A DNA stretch of 64,000 nt. It comes from Dactylosporangium vinaceum (lineage in GTDB: Bacteria; Actinomycetota; Actinomycetes; Mycobacteriales; Micromonosporaceae). Below, one piece after another: positions 9,811 to 17,053 of this stretch. The stretch is taken from contig NZ_CP061913.1 of NCBI RefSeq assembly GCF_019904175.1, forward strand, positions 10,726,001 to 10,790,000, given 5' to 3'. The notes below the pieces were generated by a model. That model saw nothing but the letters and a program-made list of their open reading frames with translations, did no database searches and was not told where the DNA came from. Every line of letters starts with the position of its first letter. Within the stretch, counting starts at the first letter, position 1. The position numbers and the translations under genes are program-made.

Positions 9811-10010
9811 CGGGAAAGGAGGTGGTCCAAAGTTGTGTAGCAATGGGACTCGTGAGGTGGCTGTCCGCTAGTCGCCGTCCTCTGGACTCGCACTTCGTGT
9901 GTCCGCCCGGATGGCGGTCAGGCGAATACGAGACAGCAACCCAGCCCCCGAGGCTTTCCGGTGTAGTCCGACCGGCCCACGCGCCTAGCGCGGGAACCTC
10001 GGGGGCTGTT
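9811..10010 (+). ncRNA. candidate structured RNA with extreme Shine-Dalgarno sequence
   Basis: AAAGGAGGTGGTCC at 9815-9828 matches the complement of the 16S rRNA 3' end (AAAGGAGGTGATCC) at 13 of 14 positions, the mismatch being a G-U wobble. It is followed by a 12-codon frame (9833-9871). Downstream, CAGCCCCCGAGG (9942-9953) pairs perfectly with CCTCGGGGGCTG (9997-10008), enclosing two smaller helices (CCGG...CCGG and CGCGC-CTA-GCGCG), so the 3' part can fold as a three-way junction. A further helix, GGAC...GTCC around a CAC-TTC-GTG tip, lies in between. It could be a leader, a small mRNA, or an sRNA that binds ribosomes. The frame starting at 9843 (62 codons) reaches the M28 start but is disrupted in sense by the structure. 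Family unknown to me. Confidence 0.4.
9833..9871 (+). CDS. 12-codon ORF behind an extended Shine-Dalgarno sequence
   Basis: TTG at 9833 begins MCSNGTREVAVR and stops at TAG. The Shine-Dalgarno core GGAGG sits about nine bases upstream, within a 14-base match to the anti-SD end of 16S rRNA. The peptide has one Cys and is too short for domain analysis. A 62-codon alternative starts at ATG 9843 in another frame and ends overlapping the M28 gene start. Which frame is used, if any, is not decidable here. Confidence 0.3.
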   Translation: MCSNGTREVAVR

Positions 10011-10014
10011 CCAT

Positions 10015-10020
10015 TAATCT
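10015..10020 (+). promoter_or_regulatory. -10 hexamer of a leaderless promoter for the M28 gene
   Basis: TAATCT lies seven bases before the GTG at 10028, with no Shine-Dalgarno sequence between them. It follows directly on the 12-bp stem of the structured RNA candidate. Confidence 0.55.
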
Positions 10021-10027
10021 GTGAACC

Positions 10028-10840
10028 GTGATCGAAGCGAAGCGGCTACGGGAACACGTCGAGGCGCTCACCGCACACGGGCCGCGGTTCGAGGACCTGC
10101 CCGGTGTGCCGGCCGCCCTGCGGTATGCCACTGACCAGCTCAGTGCCGTGGGGCTGAAGGTGCGGGTCGAGCGATACGGGCGGGAGCTGCACGAGGTGAA
10201 CCTCGTCGCCGAGATCGAGGGCGGCACCTCCGACGACGCCGTCGAGCTCTGCGCGCACTGGGACTCCGTCGAGACGAGCCCCGGGGCCGACGACAACGCC
10301 AGCGGCGTGGCCGGGGTCCTGGAGGCCGCGCGGGCCCTGCGCGACGCCGACCTGCCGGCCCGCACGATCCGGTTCGTGCTCTTCGGCGGGGAAGAGGCGC
10401 AGTTCGACGGGAGCGCGGCGCACCAGGCCTTCATCACCGAGAAGACCGAGTCGATCGTGTTCGAGATGATCGGCTTCACCGGAGCGGCGCAGCGGCTGCC
10501 CGAGGAGCTCGAGGACTACCTGGAGGCGCCCGAGCGGGGCGACTTCATCGCGCTCGTCGCCGACGACAACTCCCAGGGGCTGCTGGCGCGGTTCGCGCGG
10601 CACCTGGAGGTACCGTCGCTGCCGCTCGTGCTTCCGGAGTTCGCCAAGGAAGTGGCGATGCGCAGCGACCACGTGCCGTACTGGGAAGCGGGCCGCCGGT
10701 CGCTGCTGGTGACCGACACGGCCGACTACCGCAATCCGCACTATCACCGGCCGTCCGACACCGCGGAGACGCTGAACTACGACTTTGCGGCGGCCGTCGT
10801 CAAGGCGGCCGTCCGGACGATCACCACGATCGCCCAATGA
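10028..10840 (+). CDS. M28-family metallo-aminopeptidase-like protein
   Basis: This 270-residue cytosolic protein is a di-zinc M28 peptidase. The metal and catalytic residues are in AHWDS (His, Asp), PGADDNASG (bridging Asp), FGGEEAQ (catalytic and ligand Glu), RSDHVPYWEAG (Asp) and NPHYHRPSDT (final His). No signal peptide is visible, so it acts inside the cell or is not exported by Sec, while many M28 enzymes are secreted. The GTG start follows TAATCT by seven bases, giving a leaderless mRNA. Its stop overlaps the next start (ATGA), coupling it to a response regulator. The substrate is unknown; bacterial relatives include aminopeptidases and glutaminyl cyclases. Confidence 0.85.
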   Translation: MIEAKRLREHVEALTAHGPRFEDLPGVPAALRYATDQLSAVGLKVRVERYGRELHEVNLVAEIEGGTSDDAVELCAHWDSVETSPGADDNASGVAGVLEAARALRDADLPARTIRFVLFGGEEAQFDGSAAHQAFITEKTESIVFEMIGFTGAAQRLPEELEDYLEAPERGDFIALVADDNSQGLLARFARHLEVPSLPLVLPEFAKEVAMRSDHVPYWEAGRRSLLVTDTADYRNPHYHRPSDTAETLNYDFAAAVVKAAVRTITTIAQ

Positions 10841-11460
10841 CGTCGGCCGCGGCGTCGATCCGGCTGTTGATCGCCGACGACCAGGCCCTCGTGCGCGGCG
10901 CGCTCGCCGCCCTGCTCGATCTCGAGCCCGACCTCACGGTCGTCGCCGAGGTCGGGCGCGGGGACGAGGTAGTGGCGGCCGCGCGCGAGCACCGGCCCGA
11001 CGTCGCGCTGCTCGACGTGGAGATGCCCGGCATCGACGGGATCGCGGCCGCGGCGGCGCTGCGCAAGGCGCTGCCGTCCTGCAAGGTGCTCATGGTCACG
11101 ACGTTCGGCCGGCCCGGGTACCTGCGCCGGGCGATGGCCGCCGGCGCCTCCGGGTTCGTGGTCAAGGACACGCCCGCGCGGCAGCTGGCCGACGCCGTGC
11201 GCCGCATCGCCCAGGGCCTGCGGGTCGTCGACCCGACGCTTGCCGCCGAGACCCTGGCCAGCGGCGACAGCCCGCTCACGCCCCGCGAGGCCGATGTGCT
11301 GCGCGCGGCCCGGGAGGGCGGCACCGTGGCCGACGTCGCCGCCCAGCTCGGCCTGTCCGAGGGCACCGTGCGCAACCACCTGTCGGCGGCCATCGGCAAG
11401 ACCGGCGCCCGCACCCGCGCCGAGGCGGTCCGCCTGGCCGACGAAAACGGCTGGCTCTGA
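10837..11460 (+). CDS. orphan NarL/LuxR-type response regulator (DesR-like)
   Basis: A receiver domain (residues about 8-125) is followed by a LuxR-type HTH (residues about 145-205). The phospho-acceptor Asp is in LLDVEMPGIDG, the acidic pair in IADDQ, the Thr in MVTTFG and the Lys in VVKDTPA. The HTH reads LTPREADVLRAAREGGTVAD onward. The compact HTH and order resemble DesR, which is paired with the DesK thermosensor kinase, but no histidine kinase is adjacent. It is translationally coupled to the M28 peptidase, an odd partner. Either the kinase is encoded elsewhere or the regulator responds to another signal. Confidence 0.9.
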   Translation: MTSAAASIRLLIADDQALVRGALAALLDLEPDLTVVAEVGRGDEVVAAAREHRPDVALLDVEMPGIDGIAAAAALRKALPSCKVLMVTTFGRPGYLRRAMAAGASGFVVKDTPARQLADAVRRIAQGLRVVDPTLAAETLASGDSPLTPREADVLRAAREGGTVADVAAQLGLSEGTVRNHLSAAIGKTGARTRAEAVRLADENGWL

Positions 11461-11529
11461 TAGCGCTCCCATCGGTTTCATGCGGGTGGATGCCGCACCC
11501 GAAGGGCTGAATGATTCCGGCTGGGGACG

Positions 11530-11535
11530 TAGAGT
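11530..11535 (+). promoter_or_regulatory. -10 hexamer of a leaderless promoter
   Basis: TAGAGT is six bases before the ATG at 11542. A partial CebR-like box (TGATAGCGCTCCCA, two mismatches) lies at 11458-11471, directly after the response-regulator stop; its meaning is uncertain. Confidence 0.5.
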
Positions 11536-11541
11536 CGCGGC

Positions 11542-12204
11542 ATGACCGCACTTCTCGCCAGCGGCCGCGACGCGGATGTGTATGCGCTCGACGACCGGCG
11601 AGTGCTCCGGCGGTATCGCCGCGGCGGCGACGTCACCGCGGAAGCGGCGATCATGCGCTACGTGTCGGACCACGGGTTTCCGGTGCCCCGCATCTACGCG
11701 GCCGAGGGCGCCGACCTGGTCATGGAGCGCCTCGACGGGCCCACGATGATGGGCGCGCTCGGCGACGGCACCCTCGACATGCGCTCCGGGGCGACGGTCC
11801 TGGCCGACCTGCTGGAGCGGCTGCACAAGGTCCGGGTCCGCGCGGCCACCGACCCCGGCACCCGCATCCTGCACCTCGACCTGCACCCCGAGAACGTCAT
11901 CATGACCGAGGGCGGCCCGGTCGTCATCGACTGGCGCAACAGCTGCGAGGGCCCGCCGGAGCTTGACGTGGCCATGACCGCGCTGATCATCGCGACCGTC
12001 GCCGTGCTGCCCGGGCACCAGTTCAACAACCACGCCGAGCTGTTCCTCGACACGCTCATGAGCTGCACCCGGGACAACCCGCTGTCGCAGCTGGAGGCGG
12101 CGGTGCACCGGCGCACGGCCGACCCGAACGTCACCGCCGACGAGAAGGCCCACCTGCTCGAGGGCAAGCTGCTCGTGACCACGGCCGCCCGCGCGCGCTT
12201 CTGA
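11542..12204 (+). CDS. aminoglycoside-phosphotransferase-like (APH fold) kinase
   Basis: The 220-residue protein has the kinase-like APH fold. The N-lobe is short, with VLRRYRRGG and the EAAIMRYVSDHGFPVP helix; the catalytic loop is HLDLHPENVIMTEGG (HxDxxxxN) and the metal-binding motif VVIDWRN follows. Members phosphorylate small molecules such as choline, homoserine or aminoglycosides, and some act on proteins. Nothing adjacent names the substrate, and resistance should not be assumed. The start is supported by TAGAGT at 11530-11535 (leaderless). It stands alone. Confidence 0.8.
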   Translation: MTALLASGRDADVYALDDRRVLRRYRRGGDVTAEAAIMRYVSDHGFPVPRIYAAEGADLVMERLDGPTMMGALGDGTLDMRSGATVLADLLERLHKVRVRAATDPGTRILHLDLHPENVIMTEGGPVVIDWRNSCEGPPELDVAMTALIIATVAVLPGHQFNNHAELFLDTLMSCTRDNPLSQLEAAVHRRTADPNVTADEKAHLLEGKLLVTTAARARF

Positions 12205-12256
12205 TCACCCGCCCGGGGCGGCGCCCGCCGTCGGGCCCGGCGCCACGCTTTCTGTC

Positions 12257-12469
12257 ATGGAAGCACTCTTCGTCCGGCAGGTGAACATCGGCGTCGCCGA
12301 CATGGACATCGCCGTCGACGATCGGTTCACCACCACCCGGGTCGTCGTCGAGCGCGCCGTCATCACCGACCGCCAAGGGCGCAAAAGCCGAGAACTGCTG
12401 CTGGTGTACTGCGCGGACGGCACCCGGGCCCGCGCCGCCGCCCTGCACCGGGCCGCCGACTCTTGTTGA
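12257..12469 (+). CDS. small hypothetical protein
   Basis: This 70-residue frame has the window's usual codon bias and a mixed beta-strand-like pattern (MEALFVRQVNIGVADMDIAV, VVVERAVI, ELLLVYCADGT), with no recognisable domain. CACGCT lies six to seven bases before the ATG and could be a weak -10 for a leaderless mRNA. It may be translated but its function is unknown. It ends just at the palindrome that precedes the dioxygenase gene. Confidence 0.5.
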   Translation: MEALFVRQVNIGVADMDIAVDDRFTTTRVVVERAVITDRQGRKSRELLLVYCADGTRARAAALHRAADSC

Positions 12470-12478
12470 GCGCTCAAC
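12465..12478. promoter_or_regulatory. 14-bp perfect palindrome, candidate operator
   Basis: GTTGAGCGCTCAAC is a perfect palindrome just upstream of TACTCT (12487-12492), the likely -10 of the following gene, and overlaps its -35 position. This fits repressor control of the LigB-type dioxygenase. The regulator is not adjacent. Confidence 0.5.
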
Positions 12479-12499
12479 TAACGCGCTACTCTGGAGAAC

Positions 12500-13363
12500 A
12501 TGAGCGAACTTCCCATCCTCGAGCAGCACCTCGCCGCCGCGGTTCCGGCGAGCCGTCAGCAGCGCGCGTGGACGCCCGAGGACGGGGCGCTGCCCAGCCT
12601 GTACATCAGCCACGGAGCCCCGCCCCTGCTGGAGGACGGCCCGTGGATGCGCGAGCTGTCCGACTGGGCGCTGGAGCTGCCCAAGCCCAGGGCGATCCTC
12701 ATCGTGAGCGCGCACTGGGAGTCGGCGCCGCTCGCGGTCTCGGCCACGCCGGCGAAGACCCCGCTGGTCTACGACTTCGGCGGGTTCAAGCCCGTCTTCT
12801 ACACGCTGCAGTACGAGACGCCCGACGCTCTTGCCCTGGCCCAGCGGGTCGCCGCCGTCATGCCCGACACGGAGCCGCTGCACGAGCACCGCAGCCGCGG
12901 CCTCGATCACGGCGCGTGGGTGCCGCTGATGGTCATGTACCCGCTCGGCGACGTTCCGGTGCTCCAGCTCAGCCTGCCCACCCACGACCCCGACCGGCTC
13001 CTCGAGCTCGGCCGCCGGCTGCGCCCGCTGCGCCAGGAGGGCGTCCTCATCATCGGCTCGGGCTTCATGACCCACGGGCTGCCGTTCCTCAAGCGCGAGC
13101 ATTGGAGCGGCGGCGGTACCACCCCCGGCTGGTCTTCCGACTTCGACGCCTGGGCCGCCGACGCACTGGCGAAGGGCGACGTGGACACGCTGAGCCGGTT
13201 CGCCAGCCAGGCGCCGGGCATGCCGTTCGCCCACCCGACGGTCGAGCACTACACGCCGCTGTTCGTCACCCTCGGCGCCGCCGACCGGCCGGACGCTCCG
13301 GTGAAGTCGGTGATCGAGGGATACTTCATGGGGCTCTCAAAGCGCTCGCTGCAGACGGTTTAG
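12500..13363 (+). CDS. LigB-type class III extradiol dioxygenase
   Basis: The 287-residue protein is a LigB-superfamily enzyme that cleaves aromatic rings next to a hydroxyl using non-heme Fe(II). His-bearing motifs are visible in LYISHGAPPLL, IVSAHWES, GLDHGAWVPL and GFMTHGL, in the order seen in the DODA family (4,5-DOPA dioxygenase extradiol). The natural substrate of bacterial members is mostly unknown. TACTCT sits seven bases before the ATG, and GGAG also lies right before it. A palindrome covers the -35 area. The 3' end overlaps the convergent MOSC gene by 27 bp. Confidence 0.88.
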   Translation: MSELPILEQHLAAAVPASRQQRAWTPEDGALPSLYISHGAPPLLEDGPWMRELSDWALELPKPRAILIVSAHWESAPLAVSATPAKTPLVYDFGGFKPVFYTLQYETPDALALAQRVAAVMPDTEPLHEHRSRGLDHGAWVPLMVMYPLGDVPVLQLSLPTHDPDRLLELGRRLRPLRQEGVLIIGSGFMTHGLPFLKREHWSGGGTTPGWSSDFDAWAADALAKGDVDTLSRFASQAPGMPFAHPTVEHYTPLFVTLGAADRPDAPVKSVIEGYFMGLSKRSLQTV

Positions 13364-13999
13364 CAGCTTGCGCCGGGTGTCCGCGGACACCTCGTCGATC
13401 GCGACCTCGAGCCGGGGCAGCAGCTCCGGCTCCAGCGTCAGCGCCCGGAACGCGAGCCCGACGGTGATGTCGTGCCGCGGCGAGTGCACGATCCGGACCT
13501 CGTCGCCGGCCCGGACCCGGCCCGGCGTGATCACGCGCAGGTACGCCCCCGGCAGTGCCCGCTGCGTGAACGTCTTGATCCAGCCCTTCTCCCCCAGCCA
13601 GGCCGCGAACGTCCGGCACGGGATGCGCGGCGCGGTGACCTCCAGCACGGTCTCGTCGCCGATCACCCACCGCTCGCCGATGCGGGCGCCCGTGACATCG
13701 AGCCCGGACGTGGTGAGGTTCTCCCCGAACGCGCCCCCGGGCAGCTCGCGGCCCAGCTCCGCGCCCCACGCGTCGAGGTCTTCGCGGGCGTACGCGTACA
13801 CCGCCTGATCCGGCCCCCCGTGATGGCGCGTGTCGGCGATCCAGTCCCCGGCGACACCCGTCGGCCGGGTCCCGCGCGGCCCCGGCACGGTGATCGCCAC
13901 CGCCCCGTCGACCGGCTGCTTGTCGATCCCGGTCATTGACGCGTCGGAGTGCTCATTGGACACGAGGACGCCGGTGTTCACGGAAAGCAGGTAGGCCAC
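13337..13999 (-). CDS. MOSC-domain protein
   Basis: The 220-residue protein is a MOSC domain of the YiiM/MOCO-sulfurase C-terminal type. These proteins bind reduced molybdopterin-like or sulfur-transfer substrates and can reduce N-hydroxylated compounds or carry sulfur. Visible markers are DTRHHGGPDQAVYAYAREDL, the GAFGENLTTSGLDVT segment and the conserved Cys in APRIPCRTFAAWLGE. The GTG at 13999 (VAYLLSVNTG) matches the family start; the open frame further upstream belongs to another gene in another frame. It follows the 14017-14790 gene by 17 bp and is probably in one transcript with it. Confidence 0.88.
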   Translation of the reverse strand: MAYLLSVNTGVLVSNEHSDASMTGIDKQPVDGAVAITVPGPRGTRPTGVAGDWIADTRHHGGPDQAVYAYAREDLDAWGAELGRELPGGAFGENLTTSGLDVTGARIGERWVIGDETVLEVTAPRIPCRTFAAWLGEKGWIKTFTQRALPGAYLRVITPGRVRAGDEVRIVHSPRHDITVGLAFRALTLEPELLPRLEVAIDEVSADTRRKLLNRLQRAL

Positions 14000-14016
14000 G
14001 ACGGCCAAAATAGCGG

Positions 14017-14790
14017 TCAGGCGTGGATCAGAGCCAGATCCGCACCGGCCCGAATCCCGGGGCCGCCGACGGTACTGACCTGGCCGCCCGGCCCCGCATG
14101 CACGACCCGGGCCCCGGCGAGGTACCGAACGCGGACATTCTCGGCGAAGTTCCGCCCGTTCGGCCGCCCGCCCGCCGCCATGACCGTGCCGACGTCGACA
14201 CCCCACACCCGATGCCCCTCGTGCCCGTCGCGGAACAGCACCGCCACGTCCCCGCTGAGATAGGCGTCATAAACGATCCGCACCCCGAGATCGATCCGCA
14301 GGGCGAGCAGCGTGTTGGTCTTGACGTCCTCGGCGATCTCGATGCTTGACGACTCGACGGTGTCGACGCCCCAGGCATGCTCATAGGTGAGCCGCTGCCC
14401 GTTCGGGATGTCGATGGCGTACTGCACGTCCTCCGCCGCCACCACCCCACCGTTCGGCGACCAGACGTGCGCCGCGGTGGACACGAGCCGCGGCCCGTCA
14501 GCGAGCGGCAGCTCGACCGGCTCGGACCCGACACCGGTGATCGACGCACTGGCCACCCGCAGCGTGGTGGTGACCGGCGCCCACCCGTGCGTACCGTGCA
14601 GCAGCCCGTCGATCTGCACCCGGTCCGGCCGCCGCCCGAGGCACGCGGTCACCGCCTCGGTGAGCCCTTCCTCGCCGAGCCCGAAGAGCTCGACCTCCGA
14701 CTCACTCGTGGCGTGCCGGTCCTCCCCGCGAGCATTGACGCTCGACGACGCATAACACTGCCCCGCAACGATCGACAGCTCAATGCCCAT
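14017..14790 (-). CDS. hypothetical protein, conserved-looking
   Basis: The 257-residue protein has normal codon bias and an alternating beta-strand pattern, with no signal peptide or membrane segment. It contains repeated short strands (PVTTTLRVASASITGVG, RIVYDAYLSGDVAVLF) and many Gly, suggesting an all-beta fold. I do not recognise it. The ATG at 14790 has AGGAG seven bases upstream. Seventeen bases separate it from the MOSC gene downstream, so they probably form an operon. The promoter region holds a direct repeat (14813-14830). Confidence 0.6.
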   Translation of the reverse strand: MGIELSIVAGQCYASSSVNARGEDRHATSESEVELFGLGEEGLTEAVTACLGRRPDRVQIDGLLHGTHGWAPVTTTLRVASASITGVGSEPVELPLADGPRLVSTAAHVWSPNGGVVAAEDVQYAIDIPNGQRLTYEHAWGVDTVESSSIEIAEDVKTNTLLALRIDLGVRIVYDAYLSGDVAVLFRDGHEGHRVWGVDVGTVMAAGGRPNGRNFAENVRVRYLAGARVVHAGPGGQVSTVGGPGIRAGADLALIHA

Positions 14791-14812
14791 GGCCGGCTCC
14801 TGAGATCACGCA

Positions 14813-14830
14813 ACGTTACTTCTACGTTAC
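14813..14830 (-). promoter_or_regulatory. direct repeat ACGTTAC-N4-ACGTTAC upstream of operon
   Basis: Two identical heptamers 11 bp apart (one helical turn) lie 23-40 bp upstream of the ATG at 14790 in an unusually A/T-rich spot. This is the arrangement expected for a dimeric activator or a -35/-10 region. The regulator is unknown. Confidence 0.4.
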
Positions 14831-15452
14831 ATCTTGTTCAACCGACTTGACCTTGAAACCGCCGCCCCACCTCGCCCGCACGCCCTCAGCCGCAACGAGC
14901 CCGCCACCACCGACCCACCACGCCGACTCAGCACCTCGACCAGCACGCCGACATCGAGCCGCGGGGCAGGTCGTGGACGCACGCCGCCACGCGGTGCACG
15001 ATGCCGCGCGGACGCGACCGGCAGGCCACGCCGAGCCCGCCCCAAGCGGCGCAAGCACAGCCGATCAGCCGGGCGCGCGCCCTTCGCACGCCGCCACCCT
15101 CACCCACACGCCGCAGTCACCCGCCGACCGCCTCTCAGCCGCCAGCGCGCTCTCGCCGGCCCTCCTACCTCCCGCGGCGCCGCACCACCCCCGGCCCGTA
15201 CCACCACACCGGGGCCGGCCGCCGCTCAACCCGCTGCCGTTGCACCACCGCGCAGTCCGCTACCACGGCGCAGCTCAGCACAGTGCAGCGCGCGGCCCAC
15301 CCTTTGGCCAGCGAATGCGACCGATGGTCGTGCTTGTCCAGCGGCCGGCGTCGTTCGACTCACGGCAATGCGAGAGCGACAAAAGGACCCGAACACTCGT
15401 CCGAGTCAGGCGTAATCCGCGATCCCGACATATCGCCCGGCGACGGATAAAT
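14831..15452. other. long non-coding interval
   Basis: About 620 bp between divergent minus-strand units hold only proline/arginine/alanine-rich frames without motifs. The sequence is dominated by C on the plus strand. Near its right end CCCGACATATC (15424-15434) is the reverse complement of the repeat core found at 57893. I see no gene. Confidence 0.5.
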
Positions 15453-15497
15453 CCGATAAGTCGAGCGCAGCGCGGCGCGGAGCGCCCGACTTATCGG
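15453..15497 (-). repeat. interspersed hairpin repeat, copy related to 57988-58030
   Basis: CCGATAAGTCGAGCGC (15453-15468) pairs with GCGCCCGACTTATCGG (15482-15497) with one mismatch, enclosing a 13-nt GC-rich loop. Read on the minus strand it matches the 58 kb copy in stem, loop and the following ATTTAT, but with AAG/CTT where that copy has ATG/CAT. Both stems keep pairing. See the separate finding. Confidence 0.75.
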
Positions 15498-15532
15498 AAT
15501 CCGACCCGTCGGAGGCCCCGCGCGAGCAAGCG

Positions 15533-16288
15533 CTACCGAGCCGGCACGGCCCGCAGTGCGGCGGCCGACTTCTCCGAGGTTACGGCGGTCGCCTTGCGCA
15601 GCTTCAGCTCCGCGTTGAACTTCTCGTCGTCCAGGCTGCGCTTCGAGGCGGCGGCCAGGTCGGCGGCCTTCGCGGTCTGGCGTTCGATTTCCGAGGCTTC
15701 CTGATAGGCGCGGAACTTCCGGTCCGTGATGGCCTTCTGCAGCATCATCTGCTGGGCGAACGGGTGGGCCTGCGGGTCCCAGCCGTTGCGGTGCATGAGC
15801 GCGTCGGCCAGGTCGGAGGCGGAGATGTCGCCGCGGTCGTGGGCGGCGTTGACCATGCGGACCAGGTGGCGGCGGCGGCTTTCCGGGTCGTCGTCGGTCA
15901 GCGGGAAGGCGTTGGCGCGGCGGAGGCGGTGGACGTCCTGCTCGGACTCCTCGAAGGCGCGCCAGGCCGCCTCCTGCGTCCGCTGGGCGGCCTCCCACTC
16001 GTTGCGGCGGCGGTCGGCCATGGCGGTGGCGCGCTCGGCGGCCACGGTGAGCTCAGTGCAGTACCGCCGCAGCTCTTCGATCTCTTTGGCACTTCGCTCG
16101 GCCTTGGCGAGCTTCTCGCGCTTCGCGTCGGGGTTGTGGATCGCCCGGCGGATGCGGCTCCACCATGATGGGCCGCCCGTCGCCCGGCGGTTGATGTGCG
16201 ACATCACGAAGAACGCGATGATCGCGGCGGCCAGCAGGGCCAGCCAGATGGTCAGGGCTTGCTGCATCCCATTTGCGAAGTTCTGCAT
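15533..16288 (-). CDS. membrane-anchored coiled-coil protein
   Basis: The 251-residue protein has one N-terminal membrane segment (residues about 11-31) followed by a basic stretch (RRATGG, RIRRAIHN) and a long, charged, Ala/Glu/Arg-rich helical region typical of coiled coil. A likely globular part lies around residues 115-165 (PLTDDDPESRRRHLVRMVNA). The orientation would put the bulk in the cytoplasm. I do not recognise a family. The start has GAGGTG upstream at usable spacing. It is divergent from the thymidine-kinase-like gene. Role unknown; membrane scaffold is only a guess. Confidence 0.6.
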   Translation of the reverse strand: MQNFANGMQQALTIWLALLAAAIIAFFVMSHINRRATGGPSWWSRIRRAIHNPDAKREKLAKAERSAKEIEELRRYCTELTVAAERATAMADRRRNEWEAAQRTQEAAWRAFEESEQDVHRLRRANAFPLTDDDPESRRRHLVRMVNAAHDRGDISASDLADALMHRNGWDPQAHPFAQQMMLQKAITDRKFRAYQEASEIERQTAKAADLAAASKRSLDDEKFNAELKLRKATAVTSEKSAAALRAVPAR

Positions 16289-16462
16289 GACGTGGGCACC
16301 TCGGAGGGGGAACGAGACCGGTCAGAAAGAGGTTCGTCTCTCAATGGGTACCCAAAGGGGGCCCGACCTATTACACCGTCCATAGTGGACGCCACCACCG
16401 CCGCGCATTCCTCAACCCTGCCCGCTATGAGCCGAGCTTGCAACCCGGCCTACATTGGCGCG

Positions 16463-17053
16463 GTGGATCTGACCCTCATCCTCGGGCCGATGAAGAGCGG
16501 TAAGTCGCTCGAGCTTGTGAGCCTCCTCTCACCGCTGCAGTACACGGACACGCGCCACCGTGTGTTCCAGAGCGCCAGGCACGTGCGCGACGCCGGTGTG
16601 GTCTCGCGCAGCGGTGCGGCCCTCGCGACGGTGAAGGCCAACTCGCTCGCCGCCGCACTCGACGAGGAGCTCGACGTCGTCGGCATCGACGAGGTGCACA
16701 TGTTCACGCTCGGCGACATGGACGTGGTGCGGCGGCTGCTGATCAACGGGACGCGCGTCGTGGCCGCCGGGATCGACCTCGACCACCGCGGCGAGCTGTT
16801 CGCGCCGGTGCGGGCGCTGCTGGAGCTGGGGCCGGCCGCGGTGACCTACCGGCGCGCGGTGTGCGACAGGTGCCGCTCGTTCTCCGCCGTGTACACGCAG
16901 GTGCTGGAGCACGGCGAGCCGATGATCCGGGAGCTGCCGCCGTCGACCGCACTGCCGGACGACGGGACGTACACCTACGAGCCCCGCTGCCGCACGTGCG
17001 TCGTGCTGCCGCAGTTCACGCCGCGGCCGACTCCAGCGCGAACTGGGGACTAG
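16463..17053 (+). CDS. thymidine kinase-like protein (type II TK family)
   Basis: The 196-residue protein has the type II thymidine kinase layout. The P-loop is LILGPMKSGKSLELVSLL, the Walker B/Asp-Glu region is VVGIDEVHMFTLGD, and a zinc-ribbon part follows with Cys in CDRCRSFSAVY and EPRCRTCVV. The lasso and base-binding residues cannot be verified by eye, and DEVHMF replaces the more usual DEAQF, so thymidine specificity is not certain. The GTG at 16463 is chosen since it starts directly before the first strand. The 3' end overlaps the convergent GGDEF-EAL gene by 38 bp. Confidence 0.72.
   Translation: MDLTLILGPMKSGKSLELVSLLSPLQYTDTRHRVFQSARHVRDAGVVSRSGAALATVKANSLAAALDEELDVVGIDEVHMFTLGDMDVVRRLLINGTRVVAAGIDLDHRGELFAPVRALLELGPAAVTYRRAVCDRCRSFSAVYTQVLEHGEPMIRELPPSTALPDDGTYTYEPRCRTCVVLPQFTPRPTPARTGD

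Noticed and set aside
14834..15704. Plus-strand frames of 193-285 residues
   Set aside because: Pro/Arg/Ala/Ser-rich without motif, no ribosome-binding site, and overlapping the hairpin repeat.
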